From JAYQKL01 sp038142705 (lineage in GTDB: Bacteria > Pseudomonadota > Alphaproteobacteria > RS24), in the NCBI GenBank assembly GCA_965217015.1, contig OZ244224.1, positions 868,001 to 932,000 of the forward strand: a stretch of DNA of 64,000 nucleotides, in the 5' to 3' direction. Of this stretch, positions 45,064-53,374 are shown piece by piece (position 1 is the first letter of the stretch; each line of letters starts with the position of its first letter). The translations under genes were made by a program, and so were the position numbers. The notes below the pieces were generated by a model. It was given only the letters and a program-made list of their open reading frames with translations. It searched no databases and was not told the DNA's origin.

Positions 45064-45675
45064 TTACCAGCTTACCGTCTTGCTCGACCCTATTTTAGAG
45101 ATTTGTTTTTCTCCCTCCCAATAGGCAAGGCCAGATTCAATATGCGTCAATGAAAGCTGAAAATAATATTCCACCAGTCTTTTAGAGCGACTGACCGTCA
45201 CATCTTTTTGAATAATTTTTCCCGACAATGAAAACTCAGGTGCTTGCAATTGGTTTTTTCTCGCAACACGGCTTTGGTCAAACTCATCATCTTCACGCAA
45301 TTCACGCGCAGCGCGGCTCATTGTATCTTCTGCGCCACCGATACCCACAGCCGTTGTCACCAGAACTCGACCTGAATTGAGGAGAGAAACTCTTATTTTC
45401 TTAACCAATTGATCTGTATCAATGCGTTGCATGGTGCGATTATCAATATTGCTAATGGCAAGAATATAACGACCACCATTTGGGTTATTGATAGCCCCTG
45501 AAGAAATCATACTCTCTACCATTTCAACCGCGGCTTCTTGAAAGTCGCGCGCGTTTAGCGCTTGAGTTTCTGGCTGCTCATCAATGATAGAGTTTACGCG
45601 CACAGCTGTAGACCCCTGACATGCGCTCACCACCAAAGCGGCGGTTAAGACGAAAGCTAACTTCAAATTTTTCAT
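45064..45675 (-). CDS. LpoB-like outer-membrane lipoprotein
   Basis: A 203-residue lipoprotein (lipobox VSAC, Cys19) similar to LpoB/YcfM, the enterobacterial activator of peptidoglycan synthase PBP1b. The conserved core is visible: NPNGGRYILAISNIDNRTMQRIDTDQL..., IRVSLLNSGRVLVTT, and the C-terminal YYFQLSLTHIESGLAYWEGEKQISK, typical of the alpha/beta domain. Whether it acts on a PBP in this organism is unknown, since LpoB is best known in gammaproteobacteria. Followed downstream by exported proteins and preceded by a YcfL-like lipoprotein, an order also found around ycfM/ycfL in enterics. Confidence 0.8.
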   Translation of the reverse strand: MKNLKLAFVLTAALVVSACQGSTAVRVNSIIDEQPETQALNARDFQEAAVEMVESMISSGAINNPNGGRYILAISNIDNRTMQRIDTDQLVKKIRVSLLNSGRVLVTTAVGIGGAEDTMSRAARELREDDEFDQSRVARKNQLQAPEFSLSGKIIQKDVTVSRSKRLVEYYFQLSLTHIESGLAYWEGEKQISKIGSSKTVSW

Positions 45676-45689
45676 AACTCACTCCACAA

Positions 45690-46082
45690 CTAATCTTTTA
45701 TTTCGACACGATAACCAACAACCTTCCGGTTCGGCGCAATTTGTTGGATTTCTAAATAAGTTCCCGCCTTAAAATAGGCCTGCTTCCATTCGCTCAACAA
45801 GCTTTTGATTGGCTGGCCATCAACATCATACCAAATCACACGATATTTAACCTTGCCCGATTTTGCGACAGAGCTTGGTTGCTTAACTTTTGCCTTAATG
45901 AGAAGGGTTTTGTCACCACGCTGGCTATTTGTCAGCTTGATATTTTCCACCTTCAGCTTAGACCCTCTATAGGTTAGATTTTTTTGCCAATCAGGGGCGG
46001 GCACTGTCGCGCAAGCGGCCAGCACACCACTCACTAGCATTATGGCAAACATCTTCGCAAAATTTTTCATTTTCAAACTCAT
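45690..46082 (-). CDS. YcfL-like (DUF1425) lipoprotein
   Basis: A 130-residue lipoprotein with lipobox LAAC (Cys24 from the first ATG; an ATG four codons in, at 46070, gives a more standard signal peptide). The mature part is a single beta-rich domain: VENIKLTNSQRGDKTLLIKAKVKQPS, KYRVIWYDVDGQPI, and KAGTYLEIQQIAPN, the pattern of the YcfL family. Its function is unknown; in enterics ycfL neighbours the LpoB gene, as here. 14 bases before the LpoB-like gene. Confidence 0.75.
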   Translation of the reverse strand: MSLKMKNFAKMFAIMLVSGVLAACATVPAPDWQKNLTYRGSKLKVENIKLTNSQRGDKTLLIKAKVKQPSSVAKSGKVKYRVIWYDVDGQPIKSLLSEWKQAYFKAGTYLEIQQIAPNRKVVGYRVEIKD

Positions 46083-46103
46083 TTATTTCAAAAATAGAGC
46101 CGC

Positions 46104-47495
46104 TTATTCCATTGGCAAAAGCGCAACATAAGGTTTTGCATTGATAGAGGGCTGCTTAATATAAACAACTGAAGATTTCCCAGCAGGAATATTAACATTC
46201 ACGGCCTGCCCTTCTAAGCCATATGGCAAGGACAATAAGGCACTGCCATTTAATTTCACCTTAGCCACACGCCATCTTTTGGGAACAGCCTTCCAGCTTC
46301 GCGTGTCTGCACCAGTTGTAGCCACAGAATAAATTGTCGCGGCTAACCCCAATAATGGATTTTCATCAGCCGCTTGCTTTTGAATGACCGCCTTCGTAAC
46401 GGTTGAAACAACGGCCCGAGAAACCGTTGCTGGCCAGCGTTTTTTGAACTCAGTTTGCATCACAACTGACATATCACTGAGCGGATATAACCGCACAGGC
46501 TTGTTGTTCAAGGCTATGCCGCTCATATCAACATCAACATTTCGTTCCACCAATTTTGGTAAAGCCATAGAGACCACAATTGCAGTACCACCTGTTGGCC
46601 AGGGTAAATCAAATTTTTCTTCTTCCAAAACCGGCCCTAATCCCGTTTCAGCGACAACCCAAACATAGTCACCATTCGCCGTGACAGAATTATTCCGCAT
46701 CAAATTATTAAAGTCACTGTCAATCACTGGGTTTTTACCAATCATGCCACGCACGCGCTTCATCAAACCCTTCGCGGTTTCAACATCTGCCCCCTGTCCA
46801 GTAGAGAGCAATAAAGCGTTCAGATAAGCTACAGAAGGGTTGACGAAATCATCATAAACTTTCCATTGATTAATTTCAGGGAAACGCTGCCCAATCTGAT
46901 TGCTTGCATACCCATTATTAATGTTTTGCGCGACAGCCTGACCTTCAGCTCTTGCCTCTTGTTCGGCTTTATTGATTTCTTTGCGATAGGCCTGAAGCGC
47001 TAGACGTGTGCGCTCATCAGCTTTTTTAAACTCAACAAGGGCGTTATTTTTGTCGTTTTCAGCCCAAAAAGAAAGACTTTGATAAAAGTTTGTTAAAATT
47101 CTCTCGCTTGCGGCGGGGTTATAAGAACGCACTTTATCATTCACCAGAACCGACCCAACAGTTTCGCCCGCTTTCGTGCCAAGCCCTTCAAGGTCTTCAA
47201 CTTTCAAAAGCGTTTCCACGCCGTCAAAATGCGCCCGCGAGCGCTCAAGATTCCCACTCAATCGCCAGCTCTCGCCCGCATTGAGGTGGAACAAAACATT
47301 CCCCGCCTTCACATCAACAAGCTTAAAACCAGCCTCTTCAACAAGACCTAAATCTTGTTCAATCGAAATAGCAGCATTTTTATAAAGACCATTTTGATAA
47401 TCTTGATCAAAATTTTTCGACGCATTGATACTGGCACCACCAGCACAACCTGCGAGAACAAAACCCAAAGACACATACGCAATTTGTTTTAACAT
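46104..47495 (-). CDS. COG3014-like outer-membrane lipoprotein
   Basis: A 463-residue lipoprotein (lipobox LAGC, Cys17). The N-terminal half is helical and TPR-like (FDQDYQNGLYKNAAISIEQDLG, LERSRAHFDGVETLL, FYQSLSFWAENDKNNALVEFKKADERTRLAL). The C-terminal half is beta-rich, with WVVAETGLGPVLEE and an end reading KSSVVYIKQPSINAKPYVALLP. This matches the uncharacterised COG3014 family as I remember it. It is the first gene of the operon COG3014-YcfL-LpoB-DUF6844-CsgG/FlgT-like, a set also seen in Vibrio-type bacteria. A role in cell-wall or outer-membrane assembly is inferred from the LpoB partner only. Confidence 0.75.
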   Translation of the reverse strand: MLKQIAYVSLGFVLAGCAGGASINASKNFDQDYQNGLYKNAAISIEQDLGLVEEAGFKLVDVKAGNVLFHLNAGESWRLSGNLERSRAHFDGVETLLKVEDLEGLGTKAGETVGSVLVNDKVRSYNPAASERILTNFYQSLSFWAENDKNNALVEFKKADERTRLALQAYRKEINKAEQEARAEGQAVAQNINNGYASNQIGQRFPEINQWKVYDDFVNPSVAYLNALLLSTGQGADVETAKGLMKRVRGMIGKNPVIDSDFNNLMRNNSVTANGDYVWVVAETGLGPVLEEEKFDLPWPTGGTAIVVSMALPKLVERNVDVDMSGIALNNKPVRLYPLSDMSVVMQTEFKKRWPATVSRAVVSTVTKAVIQKQAADENPLLGLAATIYSVATTGADTRSWKAVPKRWRVAKVKLNGSALLSLPYGLEGQAVNVNIPAGKSSVVYIKQPSINAKPYVALLPME

Positions 47496-47573
47496 GACGC
47501 CTCAACACAAAAAAAAACAATATACTCTTAATTAAGCATCAAAAGTGAAAAATAGCAATTTTAGATGGTGTTC

Positions 47574-47649
<76 letters not shown>

Positions 47650-47833
47650 TTTAAGCGACCATTTTATCATTATATCAAGCTGCAGCTGATTGAGGCAATA
47701 TGAAACATGCCCAAAAAAGCCCAGATTAAGCCATTCTTAACCAGTTTTGCGCGAGACTGCCCTCAGCCATAAAATTCACCAGAATTCACGCTTGCCAGTC
47801 TGGTCGGAGTATGGCAGAAAGACGCAATATTCA

Positions 47834-47908
47834 GCTGCCGTAGCTCAGGGGTAGAGCACTCCCTTGGTAAGGGAGAGGCCGGGAGTTCAATTCTCCCCGG
47901 CAGCACCA
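47834..47908 (+). tRNA. tRNA-Thr (GGT anticodon)
   Basis: A 75-base cloverleaf with encoded CCA. Acceptor stem GCTGCCG/CGGCAGC, anticodon stem CTCCC/GGGAG with loop TTGGTAA, so the anticodon is GGU, reading ACC and ACU. It diverges from the tRNA-Thr (CGT) gene 184 bases away. Confidence 0.95.
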
Positions 47909-47930
47909 TTTCTGCATATGATGATGACAA

Positions 47931-47964
47931 AGCAAAACAACAGCTTGGAAGCTGTGACTTTGCT
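47931..47964 (+). repeat. interrupted inverted repeat downstream of tRNA-Thr
   Basis: AGCAAA / TTTGCT outer arms (47931-47936, 47959-47964) and a perfect inner stem ACAGCTT-GG-AAGCTGT (47940-47955), separated by symmetrical three-base internal loops. It begins 22 bases after the tRNA. No T tract follows, so it is more likely a processing or Rho-linked hairpin than an intrinsic terminator. Confidence 0.55.
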
Positions 47965-48100
47965 CGTGTTTGGGATGCATCACCATTTCTTTCATTCCCC
48001 TATCAAAAAAAAGAGGTTTTAGGGGTTTTAAGCCTATCTAGTCTTCTTGCTAGGGTATTTGCCTGCGCAAAAATGATAGTTTCTTACCATATTAGATGGG

Positions 48101-48117
48101 CAGCTCATAATGAGCTG
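48101..48117. promoter_or_regulatory. 17-bp perfect palindrome overlapping a ribosome-binding site
   Basis: CAGCTCAT-A-ATGAGCTG (48101-48117), ending in the first base of the GAAGG ribosome site of the acyl-CoA dehydrogenase gene that follows. As DNA it could be an operator; as RNA it could fold and mask the ribosome site. No regulator for it is identified. Confidence 0.5.
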
Positions 48118-48128
48118 AAGGTGTGTTT

Positions 48129-49334
48129 TTGAATTTACAAGAGACAGAAGCCGATAAAACGTTTCGGGAAGAAGTGCGCGCTTTTCTTTCCCAAGCCTTG
48201 ACGCCTGAACTGATTCAAGCCGGCAAAAAAACCACATCGATTTTTTCGGATTTCGATGCCTCAATTAAATGGCAGAAAATCCTTTATGAAAAAGGCTGGC
48301 TGCTATCTAGCTGGCCCGTTGAGCATGGCGGCAATGGCTGGACACTTGCGCAAAAAACCATTTTTGAGACCGAATGCAAAATCCACCACGCCCCCGCCCT
48401 GTTCGCGCTGGGGATTCAAATGCTGGGCCCAATTTTGATTGAATTTGGCACACCAGATCAAATCGAAAAATATTTGGACCGTATTGCCAGCACGGAAGAT
48501 ATTTGGTGTCAGGGTTATTCTGAGCCCGGCGCTGGCTCAGACCTCGCCGCGCTCAAAACCGCTGCTGTCAGAGACGGTGATGACTATATTGTCAATGGTA
48601 CCAAAATTTGGACCAGCTATGCGCATCGATCAAATATGATTTTCTGTCTAACCCGCACCTCCAATGAAGGACCTAAACAAGCTGGCATCAGCTTTTTGCT
48701 GATTGATATGAACACGCCCGGTATTAAAGTTGAAAAAATCACTTCGCTTGATGGCGAGGTTGAGCAGTGTCAGGTATTTTTTGATGATGTGCGGGTGCCG
48801 GTTGCCAATCGCGTGGGCGAAGAAAATCAGGGCTGGGATATTGCGAAATATTTATTGCAGCTAGAAAGAAGCGGCTACAGCTATTTTAACGCGCTGAACC
48901 AGTCAATTTACAAAATTCGTCATTTGGCCGAAAAAGAACTGTCTGCCTCTGGGCAGGAAATGATTGACGATCCGGTTTTTGCCACCAAGCTGGCCGAGCT
49001 TGAAATGGAAAAACTCGCGCTTGAATATACAGAACATCGCATTCGGCTTGATGAGAAAATTTTTGAGCAAAACCCAGCCATTAGCTCATTGCCTAAAATT
49101 ATTGGTACAGAGCTGAGCCAAAAGCTTGATGAACTCGCCTTGGAATTGCGCAATGGTTATACGGCTGTGCAGCAAAACCATGCCCTCGCGCCCGGATATG
49201 ATGGCGAGATGATTGGCGATGAAGACGGGGTTGCCATAACCAATAGCTATCTCAACAATCGCGCCTCCACCATTTATGGCGGGTCGGTGCAGGTTCAACG
49301 CAATATTATTGCGCGGCAATTGCTCAAATCATAG
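48129..49334 (+). CDS. acyl-CoA dehydrogenase family protein (first of a pair)
   Basis: FAD-dependent dehydrogenase fold, about 401 residues, which would introduce an alpha-beta double bond into an acyl-CoA. The mid-domain FAD motifs are clear: CQGYSEPGAGSDLAALKT and YIVNGTKIWTSYAH. The C-terminal motif is IYGGSVQVQRNIIAR; the position of the catalytic Glu of MCAD-type enzymes (YEG) is Gly here. I use the TTG at 48129, with GAAGG seven bases upstream, over the GTG at 48123, which is too close. Tandem with a second, different acyl-CoA dehydrogenase, like the heteromeric FadE pairs of steroid side-chain catabolism. A palindrome overlaps its ribosome site. Confidence 0.88.
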   Translation: MNLQETEADKTFREEVRAFLSQALTPELIQAGKKTTSIFSDFDASIKWQKILYEKGWLLSSWPVEHGGNGWTLAQKTIFETECKIHHAPALFALGIQMLGPILIEFGTPDQIEKYLDRIASTEDIWCQGYSEPGAGSDLAALKTAAVRDGDDYIVNGTKIWTSYAHRSNMIFCLTRTSNEGPKQAGISFLLIDMNTPGIKVEKITSLDGEVEQCQVFFDDVRVPVANRVGEENQGWDIAKYLLQLERSGYSYFNALNQSIYKIRHLAEKELSASGQEMIDDPVFATKLAELEMEKLALEYTEHRIRLDEKIFEQNPAISSLPKIIGTELSQKLDELALELRNGYTAVQQNHALAPGYDGEMIGDEDGVAITNSYLNNRASTIYGGSVQVQRNIIARQLLKS

Positions 49335-49344
49335 GTCTTGTGAG

Positions 49345-50466
49345 ATGGATTTTAATTTTACAGAAGATCAAATTGCGCTGAAAGATATGATTAACAAATA
49401 TCTGACAGATAATTATGATTTCCAAAAGCGCCGCGATATTGCCAATGGCGCACAGCCATTTGATAAAGATTTTTGGGCGCAAGCAGCTGATATGGGCTGG
49501 CTCGCCCTGCCCTTTGCTGAAGACAAAGGCGGTTTAGGCGGCAACCCGACTGACACTGTTTTGTTTTTCACAGAAATGGGGCGGGCTTTGGTGCTAGAGC
49601 CTTTTCTAGAGACAATGCTTATCACCGGACGCGTTTTAAGCCAGTCCAGCCAACCCTATGCACAAGACATGATTGAACAAATTATTGCGGGCACATTGCA
49701 AGGCGCTTTTGCGCATGGCGAGGCCAATCGGGCGCAAGGCTACGACAATATCCAAACTCGTATTCAGGCTAACGGTGATGATTTCAGCGTCACAGGCCAT
49801 AAGGCGGTTGTTTATAACGCGCCCAATGCTGATTTTATTATCGCCACCGCGCTTGATGAAAATAATGAGCTGGTGATTTTCCTTGCTGATAAATCAAGCA
49901 AGGGTTTGAGCTTCAAAAATTACGATACCATTGATGGTCGTCAGGCATCAGAAATTCATATGGAGCAACTCAGCGTCACCCATGACCAGATTTTGGCGCG
50001 AGGCAATGCGGCGCATCATATTGTGCAATCTACACTTGATGAGGCTGTGCTAGCACTCAGCGCGGAATATCTTGGCGGCATGGAAGAAATGCTGCGTTTG
50101 ACGCTGGATTATTGCAAACAAAGAGAGCAATTTGGCCAGCCCATCAGCAATTTCCAGTCTTTACAACATCATATGGCCGACATGTTTATGTTATGCGAGC
50201 TTAGCCGGTCCTTGATTTATTCAGCCGCTATTAAAATGCATGAAAACGCCGATGATGCGCGCATGCTGCTGGCCGCGACAAAAGTTAAAGTCTTCAAAAA
50301 TGCCAAAGAAGTTGCACATAAAGCCGTTCAACTGCATGGCGCCATTGCGACAACTGATGAATATAGCGTTGGGCATTATCTCAAGCGCATTGTCAGCACG
50401 GCGGATATGTTTGGTAGCCCGACTAGCTTCACAAATCTTTTTATTCAGGAACGCAAATCAGCCTAA
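49345..50466 (+). CDS. acyl-CoA dehydrogenase family protein (second of a pair)
   Basis: A 373-residue acyl-CoA dehydrogenase relative, starting 10 bases after the previous gene's stop. N-terminal MDFNFTEDQIALKDMINKYL and LPFAEDKGGLGG; middle VYNAPNADFIIATA replaces the usual FAD-contact motif; C-terminal helices have KQREQFGQPISNFQSLQHHMADM (FAD-contact Arg and Gln) and VQLHGAIATTDEYSVGHYLKR. The YEG catalytic Glu position is absent here as well. Members of this kind often pair with a partner in an alpha2beta2 enzyme, each supplying half of the FAD site. The two genes together are best read as one heteromeric dehydrogenase, which is inference. Confidence 0.86.
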   Translation: MDFNFTEDQIALKDMINKYLTDNYDFQKRRDIANGAQPFDKDFWAQAADMGWLALPFAEDKGGLGGNPTDTVLFFTEMGRALVLEPFLETMLITGRVLSQSSQPYAQDMIEQIIAGTLQGAFAHGEANRAQGYDNIQTRIQANGDDFSVTGHKAVVYNAPNADFIIATALDENNELVIFLADKSSKGLSFKNYDTIDGRQASEIHMEQLSVTHDQILARGNAAHHIVQSTLDEAVLALSAEYLGGMEEMLRLTLDYCKQREQFGQPISNFQSLQHHMADMFMLCELSRSLIYSAAIKMHENADDARMLLAATKVKVFKNAKEVAHKAVQLHGAIATTDEYSVGHYLKRIVSTADMFGSPTSFTNLFIQERKSA

Positions 50467-50470
50467 TGGA

Positions 50471-51487
50471 TTATAGATCCACGACTGTCTTGCCAAAATT
50501 TTTGCCGCTAAACATATCGCAAAACGCATTGCCGACATTTTCAATGCCCTGCATTTTAAATTCATAATTTTTCAGCTGGCCGTTATTCAACCATTGTTCT
50601 AACTGACGGCGCACATCATCATATTGCGCCTCGCGAAAATGTGTCATGAACCCGCGCATGGTGATTTCTTTGGTCACCAGTTCAAAAATATTATTCGGGC
50701 CAAAAGGTTCGCCTTCAGCATTGTAATGCGTCACCGCGCCGATGAGCGCGATGCGTCCCAAATGGTTCATATTGGTAATCGCCGCTTGCAGCGTTTCGCC
50801 GCCGACATTATCTAAAAATACATCAACCCCATCTGGGCAAGCTTCTTGGATTGCAGCCTCAAGCCCCTTCTCGCTTTTGCGGTTGACGGCGGCATCATAG
50901 CCTAAATCCGAAACCAACCTTGCGCATTTATCTGCGCTGCTTGAGATGCCAACCACCCGTCCGGCGCCTAATATTTTCGCGATTTGTCCGGCCACAGAGC
51001 CAACCGCGCCGCCGCCAGCAGAGATTAGAACTGTATCGCCTTTTTCAGGCTTGGCGATTTCGGTGAGTGCAAAATAAGCCGACATGCCAGTGTCGCCCAA
51101 AATCCCCATATAATAGCTATAGGGGAAGGGTAAATCTTTGGGCAATTTGGCGATAAAGTCATTTTGCGTGCCGATGGAATACTCTTCCCAGGCAAAACGC
51201 GCCATCAGCATATCACCCACTTCATAGTCAGGGTGGTGGCTTTCGGTCACTTCTGCAAGCGTGAGTCCCATCACCGCCTCACCTATAGGCATGGCAGGCA
51301 AAACCTCATCACCCGCATCTTCATTCATCCAATTTCGGAACCCTGCATCGAGCGACACACAATGGTTTTTTACAAGAATTTCATTTTCAGCTGGCACTGG
51401 CATTGGCGCTTCGACAAGTGCGAAATCTTCATAGGCCGGATAGCCTTGCGGACGGCGGGCTAAAACAATTTTACGATTCACACTCAT
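50471..51487 (-). CDS. NADP-dependent medium-chain reductase (quinone oxidoreductase/leukotriene B4 dehydrogenase-like)
   Basis: Zinc-free medium-chain dehydrogenase/reductase of 338 residues, likely reducing an alpha,beta-unsaturated ketone or aldehyde. The N-terminal GroES-like domain contains DAGFRNWMN and GEAVMGLTLAEV. The cofactor Rossmann fold begins at VLISAGGGAVGSVAGQIAKILG (described by ISAGGGAVGS), then RVVGISSSADKCA, and continues to FLDNVGGETLQA. The C terminus GKNFGKTVVDL matches the family (MSGKNFGK). The ATG at 51487 has GGAGG five bases upstream; an ATG-like start four codons earlier lacks one. Convergent with the dehydrogenase pair and head-to-tail with GFA and lpdA. Confidence 0.88.
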   Translation of the reverse strand: MSVNRKIVLARRPQGYPAYEDFALVEAPMPVPAENEILVKNHCVSLDAGFRNWMNEDAGDEVLPAMPIGEAVMGLTLAEVTESHHPDYEVGDMLMARFAWEEYSIGTQNDFIAKLPKDLPFPYSYYMGILGDTGMSAYFALTEIAKPEKGDTVLISAGGGAVGSVAGQIAKILGAGRVVGISSSADKCARLVSDLGYDAAVNRKSEKGLEAAIQEACPDGVDVFLDNVGGETLQAAITNMNHLGRIALIGAVTHYNAEGEPFGPNNIFELVTKEITMRGFMTHFREAQYDDVRRQLEQWLNNGQLKNYEFKMQGIENVGNAFCDMFSGKNFGKTVVDL

Positions 51488-51502
51488 GAAATCCTCCAAA
51501 AA

Positions 51503-51919
51503 TCAGTCTTCTTCAGCAATCGGATTGGCGTCAAAATTCACAACCCCATCGCTGACAGGTGAAAATGACCGTGCCGACTTTGTCCAGCAATTCGCAATCG
51601 GTGCCACCCAATCGGCCTCGTTCATTGTGCCTGCTTTGATAAAAACAGACCCTTCAATTTCCTGCACAAAGGTAAAAAGCTGCGAGCCACAATCAGGACA
51701 AAACGCACGCCCCACATGCGAGCCATCGGTGCCGATTTTATGATAAGTTTTATACGCCCCCTCAATCGTCACCGCATTTTGGGGGAACAAAACCACAGTC
51801 GCCTTACCGGAACCCGTTACCTTTTGACAGTCTTTACAATGACAATGAAGCGCATCTCCTGCCTGCGTTTCATCTGCTTCATATTTGATGGTGCCACATA
51901 GGCAAGAACCCGTAATCAT
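51503..51919 (-). CDS. GFA-fold (Mss4-like) zinc protein
   Basis: A 138-residue member of the GFA/CENP-V family, named for glutathione-dependent formaldehyde-activating enzyme; most members have no proven activity. Zinc ligands are readable in the usual pattern: GSCLCGTIKY, CHCKDCQKVTGS and FCPDCGSQLF. The protein keeps CxC, CxxC and CxxCG groups. Located between the NADP reductase and lpdA, on the same strand with gaps of 15-20 bases, so it is probably co-transcribed. Confidence 0.88.
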   Translation of the reverse strand: MITGSCLCGTIKYEADETQAGDALHCHCKDCQKVTGSGKATVVLFPQNAVTIEGAYKTYHKIGTDGSHVGRAFCPDCGSQLFTFVQEIEGSVFIKAGTMNEADWVAPIANCWTKSARSFSPVSDGVVNFDANPIAEED

Positions 51920-51939
51920 ATGACTGCCCTTTTCAAAAA

Positions 51940-53334
51940 TTAAATATGCAAAACCCGGTCATACGCATCAAGCACGGACTCGTGCATCATTTCGGATAAT
52001 GTTGGGTGTGCAAAAACCGTGTTCATCAATTCTTCTTCAGTGGTTTCTAACCCCATCGCGGTCACAAACCCCTGAATAAGCTCTGTCACTTCAGCGCCAA
52101 TCATATGCGCGCCCAGCAATTCACCGGTTTTGGCATCAAACAGCGTTTTAATCAGCCCGTCAGCCTCGCCCATCGCCAATGCTTTGCCATTGCCCATAAA
52201 CGGAAAACGCCCGATTTTAACCTCGCGCCCCTCGCGCTTGGCTTGGTCTTCGCTCAGACCAATACTGGCAATTTGCGGCGTGCAATAGGTGCACCCCGGA
52301 ATCAGGTTTTTATCCAGCGCATGCGGGTCCATACCAGCGATTTCTTCAACGCAAACCACGCCCTCATGCGAGGCCTTATGCGCCAGCCAAGGCGGCGCGG
52401 TTACATCGCCAATCGCATAGAGACCCGACACATTGGTGGTACCAAAAGGACCCGTCGCAATATGGCCTTTTTCCAGATTGACCCCAAGCTCCTCAAGCCC
52501 CATATCTTCTGTATTGGCCACAATGCCAGCCGCTAAAATAACCCGCTCTACAGCTAACTCATGCGTCTCGCCGCCCTGTGAAACAGTTAGTTTCGCGCCC
52601 TTAGCGGTCACTTTTGCCGCTTCAATTTGCGCGCTGGTTAAAATTTTCACACCGCGTTTTTCAAAACTCTTTTGCGCCAAAGCCGCAATTTCAGAATCCT
52701 CTTGCGGCAAGATGCGCTCTAACACTTCAACAATCGTCACCTCGACACCAAAAGCAGAATAAAAACTCGCAAACTCCATACCAATCGCGCCAGACCCAAC
52801 CACCAGCATGGTTTTAGGCATTTTTTCTGGCACCATCGCATCACGCGAATTCCAAACAATTTTGCTATCCGCAACCAATCCCACCTGCTCAAGATTTCGC
52901 GGTCTTGCGCCAGTGGCCAATATCACATGGTCAGCCTGATAGCTTTGCCCGTCCACCTCAACACTTGGCGCAGGACTTCCCGCCTTCAAACTGGCATGGC
53001 CGCGCAAAACGGTGATTTTATTTTTCTTCATCAAATAATCAATCCCGCCTGAAAGCTTGCCCGCAATATCGCGTGAGCGTTTCACAATGGCAGAAAGGTC
53101 AAACCCAGCCTTGGCAGTCAGGCCATACGCCTCTGCATTTTCCATAAAATGATAAATTTCAGCCGAGCGCAGCATGGCCTTTGTTGGGATACACCCCCAA
53201 TTCAAACACACGCCACCCATATCGGCCTTTTCAACTATTGCCACATCAAGGCCTAGCTGTGCCGCTCGAATAGCGGCCACATATCCACCTGGCCCTGAGC
53301 CAATAATGATGATATCAAATTTTTTTTCTGACAT
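51940..53334 (-). CDS. lpdA: dihydrolipoamide dehydrogenase (E3)
   Basis: FAD enzyme that reoxidises dihydrolipoyl groups of 2-oxoacid dehydrogenase complexes, passing electrons to NAD. 464 residues. The N-terminal motif IIIGSGPGGYVAAIRAAQLG is followed by the redox disulfide GGVCLNWGCIPTK. The NAD motif is VVGSGAIGMEFASFY, and the C-terminal active-site His-Glu pair is in HPTLSEMMHES. E1 alpha, E1 beta and E2 genes of such a complex lie 7 kb away on the divergent arm, so this is the probable dedicated E3 of that complex, although a general role is possible. Confidence 0.95.
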   Translation of the reverse strand: MSEKKFDIIIIGSGPGGYVAAIRAAQLGLDVAIVEKADMGGVCLNWGCIPTKAMLRSAEIYHFMENAEAYGLTAKAGFDLSAIVKRSRDIAGKLSGGIDYLMKKNKITVLRGHASLKAGSPAPSVEVDGQSYQADHVILATGARPRNLEQVGLVADSKIVWNSRDAMVPEKMPKTMLVVGSGAIGMEFASFYSAFGVEVTIVEVLERILPQEDSEIAALAQKSFEKRGVKILTSAQIEAAKVTAKGAKLTVSQGGETHELAVERVILAAGIVANTEDMGLEELGVNLEKGHIATGPFGTTNVSGLYAIGDVTAPPWLAHKASHEGVVCVEEIAGMDPHALDKNLIPGCTYCTPQIASIGLSEDQAKREGREVKIGRFPFMGNGKALAMGEADGLIKTLFDAKTGELLGAHMIGAEVTELIQGFVTAMGLETTEEELMNTVFAHPTLSEMMHESVLDAYDRVLHI

Positions 53335-53374
53335 TTATCAATCCATTTTTAATCTGTTTAATTTGTTTTTATGT

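Noticed and set aside
42397..47495. Curli secretion system
   Set aside because: The CsgG-like protein lacks a lipobox, and there are no CsgA/B-type repeat proteins, CsgE or CsgF nearby.
47904..47990. tRNA-Thr attachment site (att) with 10-bp direct repeats
   Set aside because: The repeat is only ten bases, encloses 67 bases, and no integrase or mobile gene is nearby.
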